Source: Labia minor
Taxonomy: Eukaryota; Arthropoda; Insecta; Dermaptera; Spongiphoridae
Reading direction: 5' to 3'
Length of the DNA stretch: 64,000 nucleotides
Assembly (NCBI GenBank): GCA_963082975.1
Contig: OY720350.1
Location: forward strand, 15,904,910-15,968,909
Part shown: piece after piece, positions 31,590-42,302 of the stretch
Numbering within the stretch: position 1 is the stretch's first letter
Layout of the letters: every line of letters starts with the position of its first letter
Notes under the pieces: generated by a model
Seen by the model: the letters and a program-made list of their open reading frames with translations, nothing else
Told to the model about the DNA's origin: nothing
Database searches by the model: none
Made by a program: the position numbers and the translations under genes

Positions 31590-32459
31590 CATGGACAATA
31601 ACCAAGGTGACTGAGACCGTAAAAACAAAACGGGTTACAAATTTATAAATTTTATTTCAGATTATTCAAAATACATCCCTTCCTCATTAATACTTTTTTC
31701 AAATCTTTTGTAAAATGAATTGAAGCATAAATAGAAGTCATTCTTTTGGAGCCCCTTTAGGGCCGCGGTTACGTAATTCTGGATTTCTTCCACCGATGAA
31801 AAACGCTCTCCCTTCATGGCCATTTTTAGTTTAATGAATAGCTAAAAGTCAGCTGGGGCTATATCAGGAGAATAGGGGGGATTGGGGATAAGAACAACAC
31901 CTTTTTTCGTCAAAAACTCGGTCACAATTAGGCACTTGTGCGCAGGAGCGTTGTCGTGCAATAGCCTCCATGAGCCTTGCTCGCGATACTCAGGGCGAAT
32001 TCGAGCGATTCTCTTCAGCAAACGATCCAAGACCTTCAAATAGTATTCTCCATTGGCCGTATGTAGAAGTCTACGTCCGAGTGAATTCTTGATGAATGAT
32101 GCATTTAGCATCAACAAAAACTGTCAAAAGGGTCTTCACTAGACTCTTTTGAAACCGGACTTTTTTGGGTCCTCTCCGTGTATTTTTTTAATCATTTCAA
32201 ATGTTTCTGTGGCTGTTTTTCCAAGCTTGAAACAGAATTTGATATTGGCGCGAATTTGGAGTGTAGGATTCATGGTTTCTTTGTGACAAGATAGAAAAAG
32301 TTGATCTGAAAAAATTGGATTTCTGAAAAAGTATCAACACTAGAAAACTGAATTTTTTTTTTTTGGTTCGTATACCTATTTAATTATGTTTTGATATCTT
32401 AGGTGTAGCGTCGTGAAAAGAAGTACTAGTCAGTCACCTTGGTTATTGTCCACACCGTG
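31590..32459 (-). mobile_element. Mariner element, internally deleted
   Basis: TA at 31588-31589 and 32460-32461. Ends share GGACAATAACCAAGGTGAC; the right end has extra bases (CACGGTGTGG against CATGG), so the left end seems to have lost about 5 bp. On the minus strand: MNPTLQIRANIKFCFKLGKT (about 32270-32210), KKIHGEDPKKSGF, a deletion, then LLMLNASF and on to HDNAPAHKCL (second Asp) and PPYSPDIAPADF (third Asp). A stop follows that motif, and the C-terminal end (LKMAMKGERFSSVEE) continues beyond it. Inactive. Confidence 0.87.
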
Positions 32460-32475
32460 TACGTATAACATACAT

Positions 32476-32940
32476 CAGAGGTTCTTAATCTTATGTACTC
32501 TGCGGACCCCCACTTGAAACAATTTTTTTTGACGGACCCCATTCCAACTTTAGGTACTTTACGTCATTTTATTAGTTAATTTCTGGCTTACGATCTCATA
32601 AGAACAAGGATATATGATGAATATTTCTAACAGTGATTGGTAAATAACGATTTTTTTGCATATTGTAGAACACATTTTATTAGAAATTATAATATTGAAG
32701 AAAGAAAATTCTGCTAAATATAAAGATGGAAACGGTAGCAATAGTTTTCTTGCACATTTCGTTGAATTTGGGTATTTTATCTCTGTTTCCTCACAAAGCC
32801 ATGCCATCGCTTCTTTTATATTAAATAAAGTTTTAACCGACTCATAATTTTCTCGTGCACCTGTACGATGGCTTTGCGGACCCCCAGTAAAGGCTTCGCG
32901 GACCCCCAGGGGTCCGCGGACCACAGTTTAAGAACCTCTG
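32476..32940 (-). mobile_element. Non-autonomous hAT derivative of the full-length element
   Basis: A 465-bp element with a perfect 8-bp duplication ACATACAT (32468-32475, 32941-32948). Its ends match the full hAT copies (CAGAGGTTCTTAATC; GTTTAAGAACCTCTG with GGACCCCCAGG inside). About 220 bp next to the left end match the 3' untranslated end of the full element (9125-9350). The rest holds a minus-strand stretch reading IKYPNSTKCARKLLLPFPSL, like the C-terminal YPALANKALQHLIPF region of the transposase but clearly diverged. So it derives from a related, older autonomous lineage or a hybrid. The full transposase here could mobilise it. Confidence 0.85.
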
Positions 32941-32948
32941 ACATACAT

Positions 32949-33334
32949 CATAGTACATCATAGTGTATTGAATGGTTTTTCTAAGTTAGAATAGAAATAA
33001 AGTTGTAATTTATTATTATTATTTATTTAGAAATGTTAAAGAGCAATAATTATATTTTTTTTTAAATCTTCATTTGGGACAATTGGTCTATTCCTAAGTA
33101 AGCATTGAACTACTAATTAGTAAAATAATGATGAAAAATTATTCATCGCATTGCAAGGGAGACGAGTGAGATTAAAATTGAACCGACCGGTAATCATTTT
33201 TAAATGATGATTATTGTAATTATCACTAATTGTTATATGTTTATGGAAGAGAGAAATTTTTGAAAATTACCCCAAAGTTAATTTAATATTAATTAGAAGT
33301 TTGTAATTTAAACTGTGACATGATTCAATTAAAA

Positions 33335-33370
<36 letters not shown>

Positions 33371-33678
33371 GTGGGATTTTTTTTTAATAATTTGAGATTT
33401 ACATGCAAACAGAGAAAATATTTTAATTAATCATAATAGAGGGTACTATTTATCCTTTATAATATTCTTTTGTGGTGATTATCGTTTAAAAATCTAAATG
33501 TCTTAATAAGAATTTTCATCTAAATATTTCTAATAAATATTTAGAAAAATAATTCTTAACTTAAAACATATTTTCAGAAAAACGATTAAAAAATAATGAA
33601 TAAATAAATATTAAAAGAAAAAAAGGGTTAAAAAATATTTAATGAGAAAATTGATTATTTATAAAAAAAATTGATTTT
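32949..33678. other. AT-rich spacer
   Basis: TA run at 33339-33366; otherwise AT-rich. Nothing recognised. Confidence 0.5.
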
Positions 33679-34196
33679 TACTATCTCGCCAGAGATAGTA
33701 TTGCAATCACAAAAATTTTCGATGTCGAGATTTTGATGTTTTTATACGTTTTGAAGGTTCCTGAGTCATTTTCACTAAGGCTGAAAAAAATATCTGTGTA
33801 TATATATGCGAGTGTGTCTTTGTGTATGTGTGTTTGTGTGTATGTGCTTATGTAGATTACGCAAAAACAGTTTCAGCTAGAATCATGAAATTTGGTATAT
33901 GGACATTATTCAAAATTTGTAGTTTTCTCTCAACTTTTGAGAAATGTAGCTCATCCGGAAGAGGGTCATTACCTACCACGTTTTCATTTTTTTCCCTTTA
34001 AACTCTAAACTGACCGTAAAAATAAAGATATATGTTTGATAGTTCTTCACATGTTTAAAAATTGTATAAAACTGCTATATGTAGAATTTCAGCATGATTG
34101 AATCGCTGAAAGTACCGGAATTAATTTTTTAACACGACTGCAAATCACGTGCCAGGACGTGACCTGGTGTCATCAACAAAGAGCCAGATACTCCAG
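33679..34196 (+). mobile_element. Helentron-like family H1, 3'-truncated copy
   Basis: The 5' end is intact: ACTATCTC-GCCA-GAGATAGT palindrome (33680-33699), microsatellite, ATGAAATTTGGTATATG, and TGACCGTAAAAATAAAG. It breaks off after GAGCCAGATACTCCAG, losing the A/T-only block and the 3' hairpin region. Confidence 0.77.
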
Positions 34197-34715
34197 ATTT
34201 TTTATAAAAATTCGAAATTAGAAAATAAATTAACAAAAAAAAGTTTGAACTCACATGAGGAGAGTATTGCCAACCCCTAAAATAGATTTCTTCTCAAAAA
34301 CCTATATAAAATATTTTGACTTTTAACTCAACCTACTATTTAATTAACTTAATTAATTAAGAATAACGAGTTCAAAAGATTGTAAATGAAACTTTTTCTT
34401 CTCCTAATTTATAAATTTTCAAATATGTGATTTGTTTTCAAAATTACCAAGATTTTACAAATGAATAGATATACTTACATACAATTTTTACAAATATACC
34501 TAATATAAGATTAGATAAAATATAGAAATGATAGATTTTTATACAAATATTATCATTAAAATTATATTTTAATATTATAAACATTTCAGACAACTACCAA
34601 TATATATATAATATTAATTGAAGTTTATGAATTCAACTATTTAAATTGTCCATTATCCATTATATAATGAAAGTTGCTTATTATTTTTATGACTCATTGT
34701 GGTTAGTTAATATTT
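34197..34715. other. AT-rich spacer
   Basis: Nothing recognised. Confidence 0.5.
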
Positions 34716-34719
34716 TACA

Positions 34720-35462
34720 CCCGGGAGGTGTGCAGCTGTTCTGACAGTAAGGGTTGTAAATCTCACTACACCCTTGGTAAGATCATCTGTCTCTTCGTCC
34801 CTTTTCTCTCTCACTGGTCAACCCTTTTGATTAACATCAACCAAAATGAACACTGATGATCGCAAAACCGGTCTCTACGTGAAGACATCAATATAATCAA
34901 GGCAAAAAGTGAATTGCTGGTAATCATTTTGCACATGGTGTGTTTTCTATAATAGATCTTCCTCTTTTCTATTATATTCTCAGAAGCCGCTTCAAACAAA
35001 CTTGATCAGAATCTCTTAAGAAGGTTCATTGGAAGAATGTGCTTCGTTGTTATTGTTTTGTTCATTTTTTTTCCATCTTTAAGCCCGCAGATGCATTGAA
35101 TCGAATCCAAATCCATTTGCAATCTATTTCATTCATTTTAAGTGGACGATTGAAATAAGCGAGGTGGATAATTAATAAGAAATTGGCTAGAAAGAAATGT
35201 CTTTCTCACTTCACCAGGTACATATAGGTACATCCCCTATATTTCTGTCTTTGTCTAATTACTAAGTAATGTCAGTGCAGTGTGTGAGGTCTCACAGTTC
35301 TATTTTAATGTGCAAAAAGATAATGAGCAAATAATCATCTTTTCTTTCATCGCACAAAATAGATTAATTGCATTTCAAGAGGAAATTGTTCCATCTGCTT
35401 TAGGGGCTATTCAATTCGCGTTATCAAATCTACAATACAAATTTATAATGCCAATAATATAG
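34720..35462. other. Two islands of ordinary composition
   Basis: Unique-looking DNA at 34720-35110 (CACCCGGGAGGTGTGCAG, CAAAACCGGTCTCTACG) and at 35200-35462 (GATAATGAGCAAATAATCAT, GATTAATTGCATTTC; ATTA/TAAT-rich homeodomain-like sites). Frames at 34811-34999 (-) and 35280-35462 (+) have no recognisable motif. Conserved non-coding DNA is a fair guess. Confidence 0.3.
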
Positions 35463-35888
35463 AATGCATCTAATCATAGTATTATTATTAATGTTTTTTT
35501 TTTTTCTTCCCTCTCCACTGATTTATAAAACATCAGTTAGTATAAATTAAATTAATTTAAATTTAATTATACAACAGTTTATTATATATTTTTAATTTAT
35601 CATATATTTATCTATTTATTATTCTGATTTATAAAGAATAAAAAAAAAATAACTATAAATTTTGAATATTTTTAAATTTATTGACATTTTAAAAAGCTAC
35701 CATATGTCGGTTGTATATGTATCATATATATTCTATTGATGAAATGTATAAGTAAAAAATCATGAAATTTACGAGAATACAATTCAAACAAAGATATCTG
35801 TCAAATATCCAACGAATCAATGGATAATTAAATTTTGTAATTAGAAGAGAAATGACATCATTATTCATAAAAAGAATCTGTGACTTTT
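35463..35888. other. AT-rich spacer
   Basis: Nothing recognised. Confidence 0.5.
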
Positions 35889-35996
35889 TACTATCTCGCC
35901 AGAGATAGTATTGCGATCACGAAAGTTTTCAATGTCGAGATTTTGATGTTTTTATACGTTTTGAAGGTTCCTGAATCATTTTCACTAAGGTTGAGA

Positions 35997-36028
<32 letters not shown>

Positions 36029-36494
36029 GACAAGATTACGCAAAAACGGTTTGAGCTAGAATAATGAAATTTGGTAGACGAGCATTATTCAAAATTCGTA
36101 GATTTCTAACAACTTTTGAGAAATGTAGCTGATCCGGAAGAGGGCCATTACCTACAACGTTTTGATTTTTTTTCCTCTAAAGTGACCGTAAAAATAAAGA
36201 AATATGCTTGATAGTTTTTCACATGATTAAAAATTATATAAAATTGCTATATATAGAATTTCAGCTTGATTGAATCGCTGAAAGTACCGGAATTAATTTT
36301 TTAACACTGCAAATCAGGCGCCAACGCGGTGGTGCCATCAACAAAGAGCCAAACACTCATTGGTTTAATAAATATTATTTATTAATTTTAATTTATAATT
36401 TATAATTAATTAAATTTAATTAGATAAATATAATGTTTGTTATTTAATCCAATTCAAATTGCAAGATAGTCCAGTGGAGACACTCCAGCTTATT
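35889..36494 (+). mobile_element. Helentron-like family H1, full-length copy
   Basis: A complete copy: 5' TACTATCTCGCCAGAGATAG (35889), (TG)n at 36002-36022, GAGCTAGAATAATGAAATTT, the CGTAAAAATAAAG block, an A/T-only block (36360-36440), the 3' inverse GCAAGATAGT, the hairpin CAGTG-GAGA-CACTC and CAGCTTATT. No coding capacity. The 5'/3' inverse pair, central microsatellite and terminal hairpin are the basis for the Helentron-associated (HINE/DINE-like) assignment. Confidence 0.8.
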
Positions 36495-37740
36495 AACATG
36501 GTAATAATTTATTATTATTAAATATGGCGCCATATAATAATTTAATAATAAATCTTATAATCTTAAATTTCCTAAATTGTAAACAATCTTCTATTAATAT
36601 TATAAACATCCTATGATAATGTAATCACATTATTATATATAAATATGTATATATAATAAATAATTCTAAATCAACGTTATTAGTTTATAAAAGTATTGAT
36701 ATGCATATACATACGAATATATGTACTTATATGTAGATGTATATAGTATATGTTATTTCAATAAAATTTAATTTTTACTTGGTATAGCAGAATATAAACC
36801 AACATGTGGTCCTTTATAATGTTTACACATTCTATTTATACAGTCCTATCATTAAATTAATTAATTCCTTATGTTGAGCATCAAGGCTTATTTATTTATT
36901 TATTTTTTTTTTAATTTAAAATAAAATTAGTACTTTAACAAAATAATTAAATAATAATTATTTTCTTAATTAATAGGTATATAATAATAAATTTCCGATT
37001 GTATTTTGTATAATTTGAATTTTGTTTTGTTGAATAATTCAATCTATTTCTTAATTCGAATGAAGATGATATCCGTTAAGTAAAAAAAAAAAAAAAAAAA
37101 GTATGCATATGTTTGTACTATTAAATTTTATGACTGATCATTAGGCTAATTTTTTTTTATTCGTCTTCGTGGAGTTTTATTTTCTATGTTTGAAATCCAG
37201 TCATCGTCGGCACTTATTCTGATAAATAAACAAATCAAGTGAAGGAAATACACTTGATCCCATTGATAGCGAGTTGTTAATTTGCAAAATTAATAAATTT
37301 TCAATTTTTTTTCTAACTCATATCATTTATTTATATTTTTAAATAAAAAAAAAAAAATAAATAAATTCAAGATATTTCATATTCATATTGAGATTAAGAT
37401 TTCTTTTATTTCATATTGGTATGTAACATATAAATAATAAATACAGCAATATATATATTTATAATAAAAATGATATAATAAAAAAGTCAAGATGACTAAT
37501 ATTATTATATATTTTTTAATAATATAATTTTTTTATATGATATGTATGTAAAATTAAATCCTAATAAAATATATTGAATCCTAATTTACATAAATACGTT
37601 AATAGGAGAAAAACAGTCTTAATAAGGTCGTGAGAGTAGTAAAAAGATTTATGAATTATGGCTACAACAACGACCCAACAATATAATCTTAATTCTAATT
37701 ATGAAAATTTTATATTTTCACGAAACTCGATCATAAATAG
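36495..37740. other. AT desert
   Basis: AT-rich with poly-A at 37082-37100. A short mixed stretch at 37160-37280. Nothing recognised. Confidence 0.5.
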
Positions 37741-38270
37741 AATAAGCTGGAGTGTCTCCACTCGACTATCTCGCAATTTGAATTGGATTAAATAACATAA
37801 TATATTATATTTAAATTAAATTAATTATAAATTAAAATTAATAAATAATATTTATTAAACAAGCGCGGGTTTGGCTCTTTGTTGATGGCACCACGTCACG
37901 TGTTCAATCAAGCTGTAATTCTATATATAGAAGTTTTATACAATCTTTAATCATATGAAAAATTATCAAACATATATCTTTTTTACGGTCACTTTAGAAG
38001 AAAAAAAGTTAAAATGTTGTAGGTAATGACCCTCTTTCGGTTAAGCTATATTTCTCAAAAGTTGATAGAAAACTATGAATTTTGAATAATGCCCGTATAC
38101 CAAATTTCATTATTCTTGCTCAAACCGTTTTTGCGTAATCTTGTCTACATACATAAACAAATACACACACAGGTATTTTTCTCAACCTTAGTGAAAATGA
38201 CTCAGAGACCCTCAAAACGTATAAAAACATCAAAATCTCAACATTGAAAATTTTAATGATCGCAATAGTA
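37741..38270 (-). mobile_element. Helentron-like family H1 copy, minus strand
   Basis: Starts with AATAAGCTGGAGTGTCTCC (3' end, complement) and the GCGAGATAGT inverse, and runs back to CGCAATAGTA, where the 5' palindrome has collapsed to TACTATTGCG. A central block around the CTGAAAGTACCGG motif is also missing. Confidence 0.77.
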
Positions 38271-39243
38271 ATAATATGGAATACCATTGTGGAAAAGTCA
38301 CTATTTGGTGATTTTGTAAATAATATTGTACATAATATTATTCAATATTTTCAAAAAACAAAATTTTGTAATTTTATATCAAATAACTACACATTTGTTA
38401 ATTTTAAATACTTGTAAAAAGTACATAAAAATTTACAAAAATTCTTTCAATTTGTAAATATAAATAAATAAAAAAAAAAGGAAAGATATTTTACTAAGAG
38501 ATTTTTAATATATAATATGTACATATTAAATTTCCAACAACTTGTAATTTGATACATTTATTATTCACCATTCACTTTTATTTTTGAATATTTTTTTTTC
38601 ATTGTAATATAATTATATCCTTTTTCAATTATACTTTTTTTTATTATGTTTATTTAATGTATTTTAAAATTTAAATAAATTATCATTAATTTTCCTTAAA
38701 TATTTTTGTTAGCTATTTTTTATATTTGAAAAAATACTGAAATTTTTCCTTTTATTTTTATTTTAAAATTAAAATGTTTTTTTTTTTTTAATATTTTTTC
38801 GTCCTAAAAAATAATATTTAAATATATCTACTTATATTATAACTGAATAATAAATATTTGTCTTTCTAGCAAGTTCTAAGTTATAGTAGAAATATTTGTT
38901 ATTAATTAGAGATTTGAATATGAATTAAAGAATCGAAAACATAAAACATAAAAAAAACTTATGGTAAAAAATGGTTAGATATACATATTAATTTCTTAAT
39001 AATAATTCTATTTAATCTGAATAAAATTGTCTTGATTTCTGATAAAGTTACTTAGTTTTTTTAAAAACAAATGCTCATCCATCTTAATTTTATAGAAAAT
39101 TTTTCTTTATAACGATAATAAATTCTTCACTTGAATTATCTTTGTCGATCCGATATGATTAATAAAATATGATACATAATAATCATCAATTTTGAAATAA
39201 AATAAATTCTAAATAAACTAAAATATATATCATATAACCTATC
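38271..39243. other. AT desert
   Basis: Nothing recognised. Confidence 0.5.
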
Positions 39244-39806
39244 AATAAGTTGACCTGTGGCCAGTCACGGTTTGAAATAAATTAATTTCCACCTACAGAA
39301 ACAATTTCAAATAATTTTAATACATCTATTAATGCAATAAAAAATAAATATGAATATAACATAAATATTTTTAATTTTATTTTATTTACAATACATAAGG
39401 AGACGCTGGCTGTGACGTCATGAAGGGCTGGGTAACGTTATATAATTTTAAATTAAGAAAAAACTAATTTTACCGACCAATACAAAGTGCATGATTCGTG
39501 GAGATATGTAAAAAATCTCCTCATGTGAAATTTAGTGTGAAAATAACCCTTCCCTTCCTATCGTCGATCGGTAATAATACCACTTCGGGTTTCCGGATAT
39601 ACACCAAAAGTTGATTAATTCATCATACTGATGCATTAAGTAAATATACCGAATTTTATAAAAATCCGTTGAGCCGTTCAAGCTGTACACATCTATACGG
39701 ACTGACGGACAGACGGACAGACATCATGCTAAAAATACTTTTTTCAATTTCCACATGTGAAATTTGGTGTGAAAACAATACCTCCCTTACTATCGTCGGT
39801 CGGTAA
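39244..39806 (-). mobile_element. Helentron-like family H2, copy b
   Basis: Minus-strand copy. The 3' end is at left (AATAAGTTGACCTGTGGCC), with the CCGTCGGTCGG inverse deleted. GACGTCATGAAGGGCTGGG and the CGGACAGACGGACAGAC minisatellite (39707-39721) match copy a. The 5' end at right reads, on the minus strand, TTTTACCGACCGACGATAG. A second internal copy of that 5' module (ACCGATCGACGATAGGAAGG) lies at about 39550-39575. Confidence 0.72.
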
Positions 39807-40840
39807 AATAGTTAATTATCTATTATACTTATTCTCTTTTTAGAAATAATTAGGAATTATAATTAAAGAGAACCATCAATTGATTCTCAAATTTTTTCAA
39901 TTGTTTTTTTTTTATTTTGAGTTAAATTCTATTTATTTGGACACTAAAAACAAGGTAAAATTAGAATCTCACTTTTTTTATATTTGTTGTAATTTCATTC
40001 AATATTTTTCTCATTTATATTTATTTCTTTATTATTTTAATTTCGAATTTGAAAATAATTTCCCTTATCTTTAGAAATGATCAAATATTATATATATATA
40101 TAAAAAAAAATGAAGGTTCGACATGAAGAAAGAACTACAATATTAATACTTAAACGTACCGCAAACTTGGCAGATAAATATTTGATAAGAATTAACACTC
40201 CAAACATATCAAGATTTTAAGGTGAGAGATAAAAATAAAATGAGAAAATAAAAGCATTCTTTCAAGTTTCAATGACGGACCAAATTTATTTGTCTTGCGT
40301 CAACAAATTTTTTCATTGCTAAACAATTCGCTTGAACAAATATATTAAACAAGAATGAATGTGTTTGCTGATTCATTGTTGAGTACAATTAAGGAATTTC
40401 TTTGCAAATACTTGACCAAAAAAAGAAAATGCTTTTGTATATTTATATTATAATTATAATAAACGGTTAATATTATTTTGCATATAAATCTGATTAACAT
40501 TTATTGAATGAGAATACTTTTCGAAACTCTCTGGAGAATAAAGAGATATATTTTAAAAACTTAAGGAGATTGGACAGTTATTATGTTAAATAGTAGTAGT
40601 TAGTATCTACAATATAATAGATAGATACATAGTTAACTAACTATGTTTAAATAGGAGTCAACACAATGGAATATAATAACTTTTAACTTTTAAATAATAA
40701 AACAGAATAATGCGGCATATGCAAAAATCGTAAAGGTAAACAAACTATTGAATAAAAATGGACTCTCATGGGAATAAAAAAAAAAAAAAATGGCTTCCTT
40801 GTTTTATATGAAATCGTTTTAGATGTGTGTTTTTATGTGT
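39807..40840. other. AT-rich spacer
   Basis: A 64-codon Phe/Tyr-rich frame at 39880-40074 is low-complexity. A mixed stretch lies at 40250-40420. Nothing recognised. Confidence 0.45.
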
Positions 40841-40849
40841 TGGTACTTG

Positions 40850-40918
40850 GAGGCCATTTCGGATGGCCTCTAATGTTAAATGATTTCCTCTCTCCAATTA
40901 AATCGAGAAATAGAGAGG
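40850..40918. other. Two adjacent small hairpins
   Basis: GAGGCCAT-TTCGG-ATGGCCTC (40850-40870) is a perfect 8-bp stem with a 5-base loop. CCTCTCT (40887-40893) pairs with AGAGAGG (40912-40918). The surroundings are unique. This could be structured RNA or a protein-binding site; too short for a standard microRNA precursor as seen. Confidence 0.35.
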
Positions 40919-41039
40919 AGATCTTGTTGTTGTTGTAAACATCTGTTGTGCAAACAAAAGGGTTCAATGTGGAATATGGGTAGGAAAAAGTATTAGAAAG
41001 TCATTTGTCAAACGGGAGAACAAAGATATGTTTTCATGA

Positions 41040-41470
41040 ATGATTTATATTTAGTTGCTTGGTTTGCGTGTTGTTGGCTTGGAGGCGTTGTTGCGTTGTT
41101 GAGCCGTTGGCTGCCTGACAGGAAATGAGATTATCATTTTAATTGTGAAGTTGGTCGACCGGACAGACGGACAAACACCAAAGCACAGTGTTCATACAAA
41201 ATGATGGTAGAATATATGGAACCTGCAGAAGTCGGGAAGCCAATGACATCATCAACAGCATCCGGATTAACCACTTTTCTTAATATAATTGCTAGACAAG
41301 AGAAACAGAGAAGAGTGAGTGACTGACTGACTGACTGACGATGGCTGAACATTTAACCAGACTCCTAACGAATCGATGCACGACGCTGTCCCATCCATTT
41401 TGATCAGATGCATTGCACTTGACTTTTCGAAATGATTACTTCGAAATGCAATTCTCAGGGACAACTATAC
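41040..41470. other. Island of ordinary composition
   Basis: Contains TGACAGGAAATGAGATTATC, GTCGACCGGACAGACGGAC, and a (GACT)5 run at 41315-41338. Minus-strand frames at 41134-41464 overlap each other and cross the GACT repeat; no domain is visible. Possibly regulatory. Confidence 0.3.
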
Positions 41471-41750
41471 TACCTTGTATCTATAAAGAACAAAAAAAAA
41501 AAATTCAATTCACACAACTCACAATCTTATCTATATTTATATATATAAATAAAACAACAGGCAAGATTGAAGTTCTATTAGGGGGTTTCTAGTCTTTCGT
41601 GAGAAATCGCACTTTGAGTAAACTTACTTTGTTTTATTAATATTATTATTATTATTATTATTATTATTTACTAGTAATATAAACGTAAAATAGGAAAAAA
41701 AACATTTTAAATTCTTGATAAAATAAGCACAAATTATAAATTTCAATTTT
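41471..41750. other. AT-rich spacer
   Basis: ATT run at 41637-41670. Nothing recognised. Confidence 0.5.
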
Positions 41751-42302
41751 TACTATCTCGCCAATAAAATTTTCGATATCGAGATTTTGATGTTATTATA
41801 CGTTTTGAAGGTTCCTGAATCATTTTCACTAAGGTTGAGAAAAATATCTGTGTGTGTGTGTGTATGTGTGTATGTATGTAGACAAGATTACGCAAAAACG
41901 GTTTGAGCTAGAATCATGAAATTTGGTACACAGGCATTATTCAAAATTTATAGTTTTCTATCAACTTTTGAATCCGGAAGAGGGTCATTACCTACCATGT
42001 TTTAATTTTTTTCCTCTAAAGTGACCGTAAAAATAAAAATATATGTTTGATAGTTTTTCACATGATTAAAAATTGTATAAAACTGCTATATATAGAATTT
42101 CAGCTTGATTGAATCGCTGAACACTGCAAATTTCACGCGCCAACACGTGACAAAGATGCCAAACATGCGCTGGTTTAATAAATATTATTTATTTATTTAT
42201 AATTTATAATTAATTAAATTTAATTTAAATATAATTATTTTATATTTTTATTTAATCCAATTCAATATGCGAGATAGTCGAGTGGAGACACTCCAGCTTA
42301 TT
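41751..42302 (+). mobile_element. Helentron-like family H1 copy with deleted 5' palindrome
   Basis: TACTATCTCGCC is followed directly by AATAAAATTTTCGATATCG, so one palindrome arm is lost. The remaining blocks, the A/T-only part and the 3' GCGAGATAGTCGAGTGGAGA hairpin and CAGCTTATT end are present. The ACCGGAATTAATT block is missing. Confidence 0.77.

Noticed and set aside
31290..31628. 112-codon frame with Ile-Tyr repeats
   Set aside because: The repeat is produced by a (TA)n microsatellite; the rest is low-complexity.
41134..41464. Overlapping minus-strand frames
   Set aside because: They cross a GACT repeat, overlap in different frames and show no conserved motif.
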